A DNA stretch of 61,946 bases from Chroogloeocystis siderophila 5.2 s.c.1 (GCF_001904655.1 NZ_MRCC01000021.1:1-61946), one strand, 5' to 3'. Positions 29,008-38,291 are shown, counted from the stretch's first letter. Numbers and translations: made by a program. The notes: generated by a model not told the origin, from the letters alone.

Positions 29008-29706
29008 GTGGTGTCTAATAATGAGGGAAGTGTCGAGCCAGTGGCTTTTATGAGTCAATCAATTCCTGTAAGCTGGTCATCTGTTGAGGCAAATATTCCT
29101 CAAACACCAGTGCAAGTAGACAGCTTATCTAACTACGATTTAATCTTGCGTTGTCAAGCTGGGCTACGTCCAGAACGAAATGCATTTGCTGAATTGTTAC
29201 GTCGGTATCAATCCCATGTTGATAAGGTTTTATACCATCTGGCTCCCGACTGGCAAGATCGAGCAGATTTAGCTCAAGAAGTTTGGATTCGAGTTTATCG
29301 CAACATCAAGCGCTTAAACGATCCAGTGAAATTTCGAGGTTGGCTGAGTCGGATTGCAACAAACTTATTCTACGACGAGCTACGCAAACGCAAGCGCAAT
29401 TCTAGCCCGTTATCGTTGGACGCTCCCCGTGCAGTGGAAGATGGAGATATGGATTGGGAAATTGCCGGAGATCATCCCAGCCCTGATGAAGAGTTAACAA
29501 CACGGGAGTTTTACGAACAACTCCAAGAGGCGATCGCTGACTTACCAGAAGTTTTCCGCACAACAATCGTACTGCGGGAAATCGAAGGCATGGCGTATGA
29601 AGACATTGCCGAAATTACTGGTGTTTCCTTGGGTACTGTTAAGTCTCGAATCGCGCGGGCGCGTTCCCGATTACAGTCACAACTTCAACAATATTTAGAT
29701 GGTTAA
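29008..29706 (+). CDS. ECF-type (group 3) sigma factor, SigG-like
   Basis: 232 residues. Region 2 (FAELLRRYQSHVDKVLYHLA, then DLAQEVWIRVYRNI and RGWLSRIATNLFYDELRKRK) and region 4 (FRTTIVLREIEGMAYEDIAE, then GTVKSRIARARSRL) are both complete, with an acidic linker. The gene next to it encodes a likely anti-sigma factor, so this is probably an envelope- or stress-response sigma. Resemblance to cyanobacterial SigG is from memory. The start is uncertain: GTG 29008, GTG 29011 or ATG 29050. Confidence 0.9.
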   Translation: MVSNNEGSVEPVAFMSQSIPVSWSSVEANIPQTPVQVDSLSNYDLILRCQAGLRPERNAFAELLRRYQSHVDKVLYHLAPDWQDRADLAQEVWIRVYRNIKRLNDPVKFRGWLSRIATNLFYDELRKRKRNSSPLSLDAPRAVEDGDMDWEIAGDHPSPDEELTTREFYEQLQEAIADLPEVFRTTIVLREIEGMAYEDIAEITGVSLGTVKSRIARARSRLQSQLQQYLDG

Positions 29707-29817
29707 GGATTCTTGACTTGATGAAGATAAGTAAAAAAGCAGCGGAGGATTATGTCTTAAAGAAGATTCTCAAAACCTTAGATTTTTGAAGATTATTAGA
29801 AGTAGCAGTTAACTAGC

Positions 29818-30426
29818 ATGAATAGTTGGCTCGTTGCCCCAATCACATTTGGTAGTAGTGTTAAAATGACGTCTGAGATCAAGTTGCCACGTGAGCAATC
29901 CCAAAAAGGGAATTTGCCAGCAATACACACTGGTTATGCTAAACCAACAGGTGTTATGGATAGATGTCAGCGCGACCGTTTCGAGTTATTAAGTGCTTTT
30001 CTCGATGGTGAAGTCACAGCAGCAGAACGGCAGCAAGTAGAAGAATGGCTGGCGAACGACGTAGAAATGCAACGTTTATACGCCAGATTGCTCAAGTTAC
30101 GTCAAAGTATACGAACGCTACCAACACCGACCGAACATGAGCCAGTAGAACAAACTGTGCAGCAAGTCTTGACTCGGATTGATCGGCGTCGTTCGCGGCG
30201 ATTAGTCCTCTGGGGAGGAACAGCGATCGCTGCATTATTTGTTGGTGCATTATCTGGTGTATTGACTGGTCGTCCATCACTGCAAGTCGCTCAGTTGCAA
30301 CCAGTACCTGAAGCCAACGAAACCTTAATGGTGGCTGTAAACAGTCCGGTTATCGAAATTCCCAAAGCAGCCGTCGTTGCTCCAGAACCACATTTTATCA
30401 ATCAAGCTGACTACCGTCACGAGTAA
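29818..30426 (+). CDS. Anti-sigma factor, membrane-anchored
   Basis: 202 residues. The soluble N-terminal domain (about 50-110; RFELLSAFLDGEVTAAERQQ) looks like an anti-sigma ASD domain. A single membrane helix follows at about 125-145 (WGGTAIAALFVGALSGVLTG) and a periplasmic tail completes it. It probably sequesters the sigma factor encoded 111 bases upstream. An internal Met17 (ATG 29866) may be the start. Its 3-prime end overlaps the convergent gamma-glutamylcyclotransferase-like gene by 29 bases. Confidence 0.8.
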   Translation: MNSWLVAPITFGSSVKMTSEIKLPREQSQKGNLPAIHTGYAKPTGVMDRCQRDRFELLSAFLDGEVTAAERQQVEEWLANDVEMQRLYARLLKLRQSIRTLPTPTEHEPVEQTVQQVLTRIDRRRSRRLVLWGGTAIAALFVGALSGVLTGRPSLQVAQLQPVPEANETLMVAVNSPVIEIPKAAVVAPEPHFINQADYRHE

Positions 30427-30871
30427 AATTTAAGTAACTACGAGTGGTTGAATCATCGTTACTTATACAACCACTCCACCAACCATCCGGTAGCAGGTTA
30501 GCACCAAAATGATCAACTTGCTTTAATGTCATAAAATACGCCCAAGCAGAAGTAAGAAAAGTTAAATCTAAGTTGTAAGTATCAATTTGCTGGCGATAGT
30601 ATTCATTTTCTTTGATCGGGCGGTGTGGATTATAGTCTTCTAGCAAATCAAGGTGAGTTAATATTTCTGCATCAGCAAACGAAAGCACAAACCCTTGTAC
30701 GCGATTCTCACCCGCAGTCATCGCCGGATAACCAAAAGGAAGATGATAAAGCTGACCAAAAGCGATCGCCGGTTTTACCGTCAACACTTTATCCGCACAG
30801 TAGCGTTGATAGTTCGTCTCTCCAGGTTTTAGAGTTCCATAAACAAATACATCAACGGGTTTGAGTTTCAT
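30398..30871 (-). CDS. Gamma-glutamylcyclotransferase-like (AIG2) protein
   Basis: From ATG 30871, 157 residues. The fold signature is VDVFVYGTLKPGETNYQRYC with FGQLYHLPFGYPAM and a GFVLSF strand near 65. The catalytic Glu of the family would be in the DLLEDYNPH region. The family opens gamma-glutamyl amines or acts on glutathione-like compounds. The longer upstream start at 30916 would overlap the DUF99 gene; the chosen ATG is 1 base after that gene's stop, suggesting co-transcription. Confidence 0.85.
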   Translation of the reverse strand: MKLKPVDVFVYGTLKPGETNYQRYCADKVLTVKPAIAFGQLYHLPFGYPAMTAGENRVQGFVLSFADAEILTHLDLLEDYNPHRPIKENEYYRQQIDTYNLDLTFLTSAWAYFMTLKQVDHFGANLLPDGWWSGCISNDDSTTRSYLNFTRDGSQLD

Positions 30872-30872
30872 C

Positions 30873-31280
30873 TTACGCTGATTTTCCACTTTCCCCTTTG
30901 ACGACAGCAGCACCAATAAGATGTGCTAAACGCAATGCTTCCGGCACTTTTCCACAGTTTGTTAAACGTTGTAGTACAGCAAACGTTACTTCAGGACTTG
31001 CTACCAGACACTTGAAAGAAAAAGGGTGGATACGGATAAATCGTACCAGCACGTTGTAATATTTGTAGCCTTTGGGCAAATTGCGGTAAATGATTTGGGT
31101 TACATCCCAGCCATCTTGCTGCACTTCTCCCCAAACCATCCCTTCAAATCGAGTATCTGCACAAACTACACCAGCAATACTAACTTTTCCGCTTTTGCTA
31201 GGGCGGGAAAACGGTGCATCATCAAAACCAACAACACGAATAGTACGACGGCGTCGTCGTAGTAAAGCATCTAAATCCAT
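30873..31280 (-). CDS. DUF99 (endonuclease dU-like) protein, apparently with an internal deletion
   Basis: 135 residues where the family normally has about 190. The first part (IRVVGFDDAPFSRPSKSGKV, then TRFEGMVWGEVQQDGWD) and the last part (LQRLTNCGKVPEALRLAHLI) match DUF99, but the middle of the family, which carries a conserved LLDGIAFGGFNVID-like core, is absent. The junction lies around residue 68 (DVTQIIYRNLP). The reading frame is kept. It may be a non-functional remnant. It is upstream of and nearly contiguous with the cyclotransferase-like gene. Confidence 0.65.
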   Translation of the reverse strand: MDLDALLRRRRRTIRVVGFDDAPFSRPSKSGKVSIAGVVCADTRFEGMVWGEVQQDGWDVTQIIYRNLPKGYKYYNVLVRFIRIHPFSFKCLVASPEVTFAVLQRLTNCGKVPEALRLAHLIGAAVVKGESGKSA

Positions 31281-31452
31281 GCAGTGGATGGGAAACTACA
31301 ACACTACTTGCAAACAAAAGCTAGCAAAATGATTAGCAATTGGCAACTCAAGTATAGTTGTGACTTTAGCCACCAACCAGAAGCGATCGTGCTGACTGTC
31401 GTGTTTATTTATTGCTACATTTTGGAGAGTAGCTTGTGAATACAGCTTTCTA

Positions 31453-32574
31453 ATGAATCGTGTCTTTTCGCCACTGCAACAGTTTTTGATTACCTGGCTG
31501 CTGATTTTGATAACTGGTTGGGTAACGCTTAATGCTTTAAGGTTTATTGGAGAACTACTCAGCATTTTGATTACGGCTGGGTTGATTGCATTTTTGCTTA
31601 ATTATGCGGTTGTAGCTTTGCAATCGTTTATACCTAGAAGTATTGCGGCAATCCTTGTTTACTTGTTAGCTGGAGTCATTGTCGTTATCACTGCTGTGAC
31701 TTTAGTACCGCCAGTATTCAATCAAGCACGGCAGTTGGTCGTAAATTTACCATCGCTAGTAGCCTCTGCACAACAGCAGTTGACAATGTTTCAAACTTGG
31801 AGTGTAGAACACAATTTACCGTTTGATGTTCGGATTTTGACATCACAGTTTCTCGCACGGGCGCAAACTTTAAGCGAAGCGATCGCGACGAAAGGCTTTG
31901 GTTTGGTACTGGGAACTTTTAATTGGGTATTAGATTTAATTTTTATTTTAGTGATCTCGTTTTATATGCTCATTGATGGAGAGCGATTGTGGCAAGGTTT
32001 AACACGTATTTTTGCACCAACAATCCGTGAAAAGCTAACAGAATCACTTCAACGTAATCTTCAAAGATTTGTTTCGGGTCAGTTATTACTCGGTTTATTT
32101 ATGGCAGTAACGCTGACACTAGCTTTTTGGACATTGCGCGTGCCATTTTTTCTTGTATTTGCGGTTTTTATTGGTTTTATGGAAGTGATTCCCTTTATTG
32201 GGGCAACTTTAGGAATCGCAACGGTAACGATTGTTGTTGCATTTATTGACTGGTGGCTAGCGTTGCAAGTTTTAGCGATCGCGGTAGCATTACAACAAGT
32301 CAAAGACAATTTAGTTGCTCCCCGAATTATGGGAAATCTTACAGGTTTATCTCCAGTAATTATTTTTGTGTCTTTACTATTGGGAGCGCAATTCGGTGGA
32401 TTTCTGGGAGTAATTCTCGCAATTCCTCTCACGGGTGTCATCAAAAGTTTAACAGAAATTGTTTTTGATCCCACACTACCACCCCAAACAGGATCGTTTT
32501 TCTATAATCCGCTCGATAGTAGCGATCAAATCTTACTCAAAGTCAGTTCTAGGAATAATGATGATGGCAATTAG
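31453..32574 (+). CDS. AI-2E family transporter (PerM-like)
   Basis: 373 residues, about eight membrane helices with a central soluble-looking loop (residues about 95-150) and the signature FIGFMEVIPFIGATLGI in the C-terminal half. The family (PF01594) includes autoinducer exporters, Na+/H+ antiporter-like and permease proteins; the substrate here is unknown. Standard length. ATG at 31453. Confidence 0.9.
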   Translation: MNRVFSPLQQFLITWLLILITGWVTLNALRFIGELLSILITAGLIAFLLNYAVVALQSFIPRSIAAILVYLLAGVIVVITAVTLVPPVFNQARQLVVNLPSLVASAQQQLTMFQTWSVEHNLPFDVRILTSQFLARAQTLSEAIATKGFGLVLGTFNWVLDLIFILVISFYMLIDGERLWQGLTRIFAPTIREKLTESLQRNLQRFVSGQLLLGLFMAVTLTLAFWTLRVPFFLVFAVFIGFMEVIPFIGATLGIATVTIVVAFIDWWLALQVLAIAVALQQVKDNLVAPRIMGNLTGLSPVIIFVSLLLGAQFGGFLGVILAIPLTGVIKSLTEIVFDPTLPPQTGSFFYNPLDSSDQILLKVSSRNNDDGN

Positions 32575-32722
32575 TTAATCATTATCAAGAGTTAACGAAC
32601 TACACTACAGAGGAGGACACTGTGCTATCGTAAGCAATACCCAATAGCCCCGCAAGTGTCCGTAGCGTATACAGAGGATAAATTAAAGAGAGCTTTTGGT
32701 AAGATTAGATTAAATTGAGTTT

Positions 32723-33160
32723 ATGTTAGGAATAATTCGTAAAAACAAAGAGCTTCTACGTGTCATTCTTGCTGGATCTATTGTTGTAGTAGGTCTGCTT
32801 CACTTTGCAGTACCTGAGATTTTCGTCAGGATTATTCCATTTTTTCTACCTTACCCTTTAGCGTTAGTTTATATTAGTGGAATTTTTGAAATTTTAGGAG
32901 GAATTGGGTTACTTGTTCCTACAGTTAGTCGTGCTGCCGCTTGGGGACTAGTCGCACTTTTTATTGCAGTGTTTCCTGCCAATATTAATATGGCAGTTAA
33001 TCATATTCATATTGATGGCATTCCTGATTCACCTTGGTTTCAAGTTGTGAGATTACCTTTTCAAGCAGTTTTAATTGCGTGGGCATGGTGGTATACAAAG
33101 CCTGCAAATGATATTAAAAACCAAGCAGCAATTATCAATTTGTATGAAATAGAAACTTAG
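32723..33160 (+). CDS. DoxX-like membrane protein
   Basis: 145 residues with four membrane helices and the motif GIFEILGGIGLLVPTVSRAA typical of DoxX/DoxD-like proteins. The family has varied roles around redox and thiosulfate metabolism; none can be assigned here. ATG at 32723, isolated gene. Confidence 0.8.
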   Translation: MLGIIRKNKELLRVILAGSIVVVGLLHFAVPEIFVRIIPFFLPYPLALVYISGIFEILGGIGLLVPTVSRAAAWGLVALFIAVFPANINMAVNHIHIDGIPDSPWFQVVRLPFQAVLIAWAWWYTKPANDIKNQAAIINLYEIET

Positions 33161-33300
33161 GTCATAATACGTATTACTAAAATGGCGATCGCATTCAGCA
33201 TAGCTGCATTCTTTGGAGTTGGCGAGTAGACCGTGCTAAAGTTAACTTAGAATAATTCTCATCTAGTAATAATCTACCAACTTACTGCCTTAGCCTCGCT

Positions 33301-33684
33301 ATGACCCTGAGCCTCAACCAAGCAAACTGGGATGAATTACATCAGCAGGCTCCCAAACTTCAACTTGACAATTTGGTGTATGATGATTTGGATCACATTA
33401 CAGGCATACCAGAGTGCATAGGTCGCGGCTCTAATCGCAACATAGAGATATCACCAGGGCTGTGTTTAAGTTTCTATGATTGCGAATACCAGCAGGACTT
33501 GATAGTGAACGCACCTGTTCACGAGCATGATATCCAAATTGTCTACACGCGCTCGTTTGCTCCTCTTTCTGGATTTGATAACACGAGTATTGAGTTTTTG
33601 GGAGTGAAGAGCGATCGCTCTTGGAGATTGTGCAGCAGTTCCTTTGTTCTGAAGCGTATTACAATAAGAGCCAAACCTAGCTGA
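33301..33684 (+). pseudogene. N-terminal fragment of an AraC-type regulator
   Basis: 127 residues. The first 85 (MTLSLNQANWDELHQQAPK, then GRGSNRNIEISPGLCLSFYD) resemble the effector half of cyanobacterial AraC/PchR-type regulators. The end (about residues 100-127) does not look like the family and there is no AraC helix-turn-helix before the stop or in the 12 bases before the Uma2 gene. So I regard it as truncated. Identification rests on memory of the N-terminal pattern. Confidence 0.4.
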
Positions 33685-33696
33685 AATTCCATTTCC

Positions 33697-34272
33697 ATGA
33701 ACGCTCTTACCGTTGACATTAAATCAGTCATTGACTTGACCGATGAGCAGTTCTACCAGCTTTGTCAGCGCAATCAAGATTTGCGGTTTGAGCGCACAGC
33801 CCAAGGAGAACTGATTATTATGCCGTCCGCCGGAGGGGAAACAGGAAATCGTAACGGTCGGCTTACCCAGCAATTATTTAACTGGACTGATGTTAATGCA
33901 ACTGGCATTGCTTTCGACTCTTCAACGGGTTTTAAGTTACCCAATGGAGCCAACCGCTCTCCCGATGCAGCCTGGTTAACCTTGGAGCGCTGGAACACAC
34001 TCACGCCTGAACAGCAAGAGAAGTTTATTCCGCTTTGTCCCGATTTTGTTGTGGAGTTGATATCTCCCAGTGATTCGCTGTCTACAACACAAGCCAAGAT
34101 GCAGGAATATATTGATAATGGTGCGCGTTTGGGCTGGCTGTTAAACCGCAAGGCGAAGCAAGTTGAAGTTTATCGTTCGGGCAAGGCAGTTGAAGTATGC
34201 CAAGCACCTGCAACGCTTTCGGGGGAAGATGTTCTTCCTGGCTTCACCTTGAATCTGGCTCCAATTTGGTAG
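33697..34272 (+). CDS. Uma2 family endonuclease-fold protein (DUF820)
   Basis: 191 residues. Uma2/DUF820 hallmarks are visible: LRFERTAQGELIIMPSAGGE, SPDAAWL and FVVELISPSD (Asp and Glu of the PD-(D/E)xK-like fold), plus a YIDNGARLGWLL region. Such proteins are very common in cyanobacteria, often in many copies, with unproven nuclease function. Starts 12 bases after the AraC-type fragment. Confidence 0.9.
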   Translation: MNALTVDIKSVIDLTDEQFYQLCQRNQDLRFERTAQGELIIMPSAGGETGNRNGRLTQQLFNWTDVNATGIAFDSSTGFKLPNGANRSPDAAWLTLERWNTLTPEQQEKFIPLCPDFVVELISPSDSLSTTQAKMQEYIDNGARLGWLLNRKAKQVEVYRSGKAVEVCQAPATLSGEDVLPGFTLNLAPIW

Positions 34273-34325
34273 CACAAGTGCTTGCCAGTGAGCTTTTTGA
34301 GTTGAGTCAAGAGAGAGGAGCGATT

Positions 34326-35690
34326 TTAAGATTCACGAAACTTGAGACAGCGTCGTAAAAACTGTTGAGGAATTTCGATATTTCCACCAAAATGAAGGTG
34401 AAGGTAAGACGCATGAACTTGATACGCTTGCCATCCTTCCAAGGTTCTAAAACTGGAGTTATATCTTTGCAGTTCAAATAAAGGTGCTGTAGATGTTTGA
34501 TTGAGCCGCGATCGATGAAATTCGTGCCCCCAAATTATTGTACCAGTCTTAAACAGTGGACTTTGTAAGACATTTGCTTGGCGATAACCGAGTGTTAAGC
34601 GAGAATCCATAATTGCTGTTGCAGGAATGACTCCTACCATTGACCAAGATTTATGCTCAAAATCGACGATCGCTTGTGACAAATACATTAATCCACCACA
34701 TTCCGCATAGGTAGGCATTCCCTGCTCGATCGCTTTTTTTACTGCTACCCGTGCTGAATAGTTTTCTGCTAGTTGTTGGGCAAATACTTCAGGAAAGCCA
34801 CCACCGAAATATAATCCGTGAATGTTTTCTGGTAAGTCAGGATCAGTTAATGGACTCCAATAAACGATCTCTGCACCCAGTTGTGCCAGAATTTCTAGAT
34901 TATCTAGGTAGTAGAAACTAAAAGCGCGATCGCGTGCCACTGCTATTCTGAGTGAAGTACCAGGGGTAGCACTTGCGATCTTTTCTTCATCTTCTGTGGT
35001 TACGCTAAAGCTACTCACTCGTTTCAAAAGTGGTAATAGCTGTTCCCAGTCAAAACAGGTTTCTCCAAGTTGTGCAAATTTATCGATCAATTGATCGAGT
35101 TGCGTCATTTCTGCGGTGGGAACTAAACCTAAGTGACGATCGGGAATCGTTAAATCATCTGAACGGTGAAGAACACCAAGAATTGGTAACTGTATTGATT
35201 CGAGAGCTTCTTTTAAAAGTTGCAAATGGCGATCACTACCAACGCGGTTTAGCACAACTCCGGCAATTTTGACGCGCGGATCGAACGAACGATAACCGTG
35301 GGCGATCGCTGCGACAGATCGTGACAATCGACTACAGTCAATCACAAGTACAACTGGTAATTCTAATAACCGTGCAATATGTGCTGTACTTGCTGTGTCA
35401 TCAATACCTGTAGCACCATCAAATAAGCCCATGACACCTTCTATCAGCGCACAATCAACTCCTTGACTGTGACGTTTAAAAGACTGTTTTATATAAGTGC
35501 CATTAGTCAATATTGGATCTAAATTTCGGCACGCGCGTTTTGTTGCATACTGATGAAACATCGGGTCGATATAATCGGGTCCAACCTTAAAAGATTGTAC
35601 TTGTCGTTGTCGGCACAGATAAGCAAGCAACATCAGAGTGACCGTTGTTTTACCAACGCCGCTACGTTCTCCAGCGATAATTAATGCCAT
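34326..35690 (-). CDS. Cobyrinate/hydrogenobyrinate a,c-diamide synthase
   Basis: 454 residues. N-terminal P-loop GERSGVGKTTVT (from Gly7), then the cobyrinic-acid-binding part, and a C-terminal class I glutamine amidotransferase-like domain with nucleophile Cys331 in YAECGGLMYLS. It makes cobyrinate a,c-diamide from glutamine in cobalamin synthesis (CbiA/CobB family). The other cobalamin gene in the window, cobM, is at 51361. The gene stands alone here. Confidence 0.92.
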   Translation of the reverse strand: MALIIAGERSGVGKTTVTLMLLAYLCRQRQVQSFKVGPDYIDPMFHQYATKRACRNLDPILTNGTYIKQSFKRHSQGVDCALIEGVMGLFDGATGIDDTASTAHIARLLELPVVLVIDCSRLSRSVAAIAHGYRSFDPRVKIAGVVLNRVGSDRHLQLLKEALESIQLPILGVLHRSDDLTIPDRHLGLVPTAEMTQLDQLIDKFAQLGETCFDWEQLLPLLKRVSSFSVTTEDEEKIASATPGTSLRIAVARDRAFSFYYLDNLEILAQLGAEIVYWSPLTDPDLPENIHGLYFGGGFPEVFAQQLAENYSARVAVKKAIEQGMPTYAECGGLMYLSQAIVDFEHKSWSMVGVIPATAIMDSRLTLGYRQANVLQSPLFKTGTIIWGHEFHRSRLNQTSTAPLFELQRYNSSFRTLEGWQAYQVHASYLHLHFGGNIEIPQQFLRRCLKFRES

Positions 35691-36273
35691 TTGTAAATAA
35701 GAGAGCAGAAGTGTAGAGGAAGGAGAGGGGAATTATTTACAGTTCCCATTTAGTGAGATGGCATAAACAGCTAAAGGTTGGTAAGCAACAAAAAGAAGTG
35801 TAGTACTCAAGTGATAAAAGTCCTTATCGCACCTCTTAATATCCTACCCGTGAGTTATTTTATCTGTGCGAACTGAAAAAAGTAGATCGTTTTGTTACAA
35901 AACTGTGACATTTTGGCTACATTACAATGTTTTTGTCACGAATTTATGACATTTTGATCCCCAAAAGGCTGATTGATGCGTAGAATTACTCAAAGCCACC
36001 TTGAGTCCCCCTTGATCCCTAAAGAGGATTTGCGGCTTAATAGTTATTAACAAGCGATCCCCACGATCCCAAAAAAAATGCTGTTAAGCACACTTAGGAT
36101 TGTTCAGGATACGCCAACAAGAGCCGTTCAAGAAGCTAAATGCATAACAAAACATTCAGATGCCCTCACCAGTCAAACCTGATTGCAGCCATTCTGGCAC
36201 TGGATGTTACCGACAGAACGGAGTTTTTGTCCGGCAACAGAATAATTGATTCAAATTACCGGAGACAAAATTC
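35691..36273. other. 583-base intergenic region with candidate operator sites
   Basis: No gene was recognised. It is the upstream region of the DUF4912 gene. 35889-35903 is a palindrome, GTTTTG TTA CAAAAC. TGACATTTTG occurs twice in direct repeat, at 35906-35915 and 35947-35956, a 41-base spacing (about four helical turns). The remaining part, about 35960-36273, shows nothing further that I can name. Confidence 0.4.
35889..35956. promoter_or_regulatory. Palindrome plus direct repeat, putative operator
   Basis: A perfect 6-bp palindrome (35889-35894 with 35898-35903) followed by two copies of TGACATTTTG 41 bases apart. Spaced identical 10-mers suggest cooperative binding of a regulator; the regulator is not identified. 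Confidence 0.35.
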
Positions 36274-37512
36274 ATGGCTAAAGAACGCCCACCTTTAGAT
36301 GAGATGACCTTGCGACAACTCAGAAGAGTTGCCAGTGAATACGGTGTCTCGCGTTATAGCCGAATGCGGAAGGCGCAACTGCTAGCGGCAATTCAACAAA
36401 TCGAGCGCACAAAAGTTTCTGTTGTTCCAACTCGTACACTGGAGGCACAAGAAGCAGTGGAAGCAGCTAAATTTGAATTAGGTCAAGATGACCGTACAGG
36501 TGGCTCCCTAGCTGATGTAGATGAAGGTTTAGCCGAATTACCTGATGGTTATGGCGAAAGTCGGATTGTGTTACTGCCTCGCGATCCGCAATGGGCATAC
36601 ACATATTGGGATATCCCCAACGATCATAAAGAAGATTTGCGCAAACAAGGCGGACAACAGCTAGCACTGCGCATTTATGACGTCACAGACATTAACATCG
36701 ATTACCAAAGCCCGCACAGCATTCAAGAATATCCTTGCGATGAGTTAGCGCGGGAATGGTATTTACCAATTCCTGTTAGCGATCGCGACTACGTTGTCGA
36801 TATTGGTTATCGCTGTGCTGACGGTCGTTGGTTAGTTTTAGCACGTTCTGCACCTGTTCACGTGCCACCAGTTTACCCTAGCGACTGGATTGAAGACCAT
36901 TTCATCACTGTCAGCTTTGAGGAAGATCTGCGCGGTAAAACGGTCTACGAACTTGTACCCCCAACCAAGCGCATGGTAACCGCTGGAGTTCAACACGACA
37001 GCAATCTGATCTACGATGAGATCTTTGGTATGGCTCAAGGTGTTGAAGCGCAAAGAGTGGCAGGTTCGCTCTATGGCTCAATGCAGCAAGTACCAGGTTC
37101 TGCGCAGATGGTTGGTGTAGAGTCAATTAGTTCGTATGTCACTGCCTCTGGAATGGGTATGTGGGCTGTACCAACAATGTCTGGTGTAGGAATGTCGGGT
37201 GTTGGCTTCTCAGCTTCGGCAATTCCAATGCGCCCGCGTCAGTTCTGGTTAATCGCAGATGCCGAGTTGATTGTTTATGGTGCAACCGAACCAGATGCTA
37301 CTGTAACAATTGGTGGACGTCCGATCAAGCTTAATCCTGATGGTACATTCCGCTTCCAGATGTCCTTCCAGGATGGTTTAATCGACTATCCGATTATGGC
37401 GGTAGCTGCTGACGGCGAGCAAACACGCTCCATTCATATGAAGTTCACCCGCGAAACGCCATCGCGGAATACGAATACAAAAGAAGAAGCGGTTCCAGAG
37501 TGGTTTGCTTAA
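36274..37512 (+). CDS. DUF4912 protein with N-terminal Rho_N-like domain
   Basis: 412 residues. Residues about 9-46 (LRQLRRVASEYGVSRYSRMR) form a SAP/Rho N-terminal-like helical module that usually contacts nucleic acid. Residues about 95-225 form the DUF4912 domain (YTYWDIPNDHKEDLRK, then CADGRWLVLARSAPVHVPP). Residues about 270-310 are Gly/Met-rich. Residues about 320-400 look like a beta-sandwich with GATEPDATVTIGG. The role is unknown, and DUF4912 proteins are frequent in cyanobacteria. A strong terminator follows. Confidence 0.85.
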   Translation: MAKERPPLDEMTLRQLRRVASEYGVSRYSRMRKAQLLAAIQQIERTKVSVVPTRTLEAQEAVEAAKFELGQDDRTGGSLADVDEGLAELPDGYGESRIVLLPRDPQWAYTYWDIPNDHKEDLRKQGGQQLALRIYDVTDINIDYQSPHSIQEYPCDELAREWYLPIPVSDRDYVVDIGYRCADGRWLVLARSAPVHVPPVYPSDWIEDHFITVSFEEDLRGKTVYELVPPTKRMVTAGVQHDSNLIYDEIFGMAQGVEAQRVAGSLYGSMQQVPGSAQMVGVESISSYVTASGMGMWAVPTMSGVGMSGVGFSASAIPMRPRQFWLIADAELIVYGATEPDATVTIGGRPIKLNPDGTFRFQMSFQDGLIDYPIMAVAADGEQTRSIHMKFTRETPSRNTNTKEEAVPEWFA

Positions 37513-37549
37513 AGCATTATCTGCCACACTGATAAATAGATTACAAAAT

Positions 37550-37578
37550 CCCTCGACAATTGTCGGGGGTTTCTTTTC
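37550..37578 (+). terminator. Strong Rho-independent terminator
   Basis: CCCTCGACAA (37550-37559) and TTGTCGGGGG (37560-37569) pair over 10 positions with one wobble, followed by TTTCTTTT. It ends the DUF4912 transcript 38 bases after its stop and argues that the next gene starts after it, at 37589. Confidence 0.85.
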
Positions 37579-37588
37579 GCTAAAGATT

Positions 37589-38155
37589 ATGACACCTGAA
37601 GAAATTGCAAGTACGCTTACGGAAATTTTTGAGCCAGCAACGGTACAAGCGATCGCGCCTGGTTCGTGGCAAGTTGAAACTTCTAAATTCCGTTTGTTGG
37701 TACTTTTATCTGACGATCAATCGTGGTTGCGGCTTTTACTACCAATTATGTCTGCTGAAGCGGCACAACCTTTTATAGAACAATTGTTGGCTGCCAATTT
37801 TGATGATACCCAAGAAGTGCGCTACGCGCTGCAACAAGGTGTTGTTTGGGGTGTGTTTCAGCACAGAACGGAAAGTTTGGTGAGGACTGATTTAGCAGAT
37901 GCGATCGCGCGTTTAGTTTCGTTATACCAAGCTGGACTTAATGATGTCTTTTCACAATTAGTAGAAAATCGCATGCGTCAAATTATCCTTGCGGCAAAAC
38001 AGCAAGGATTAACGCTTGAATCAACCTTACAAAATCTTGATCGCTTTTACGAAGAAGGAATTTTAGGTGATATGGAACAAAGCGCGCGATCGCGCGAGGA
38101 AACATTAACAGCATGGCGACGACAGCTAGAACGCTTGTGGCAAGAAGTTGAGTAA
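37589..38155 (+). CDS. Conserved hypothetical protein, YbjN/T3SS-chaperone-like
   Basis: 188 residues from ATG 37589. A longer frame from 37505 would have to translate the terminator and is rejected. The first 110 residues alternate strands and helices (WQVETSKFRLLVLLSDDQSW) like small YbjN or secretion-chaperone folds, and the C-terminal half is helical (NRMRQIILAAKQQGLTLEST). I cannot name a family with confidence. Confidence 0.65.
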   Translation: MTPEEIASTLTEIFEPATVQAIAPGSWQVETSKFRLLVLLSDDQSWLRLLLPIMSAEAAQPFIEQLLAANFDDTQEVRYALQQGVVWGVFQHRTESLVRTDLADAIARLVSLYQAGLNDVFSQLVENRMRQIILAAKQQGLTLESTLQNLDRFYEEGILGDMEQSARSREETLTAWRRQLERLWQEVE

Positions 38156-38291
38156 ATTTAGAAGGTAAATGATTAATCCTGCTTTTCCAATTAGAAATTT
38201 TGTTGTACTAATTTATACTAATCACATAAATGGGCTTTAATTAACTGACATCAATTCAGGAGCAATCTAATACTCAATACTTTTTGCTCAA

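Noticed and set aside
37505-38155. Longer start at 37505 for the YbjN-like gene
   Set aside because: It would translate a strong terminator.
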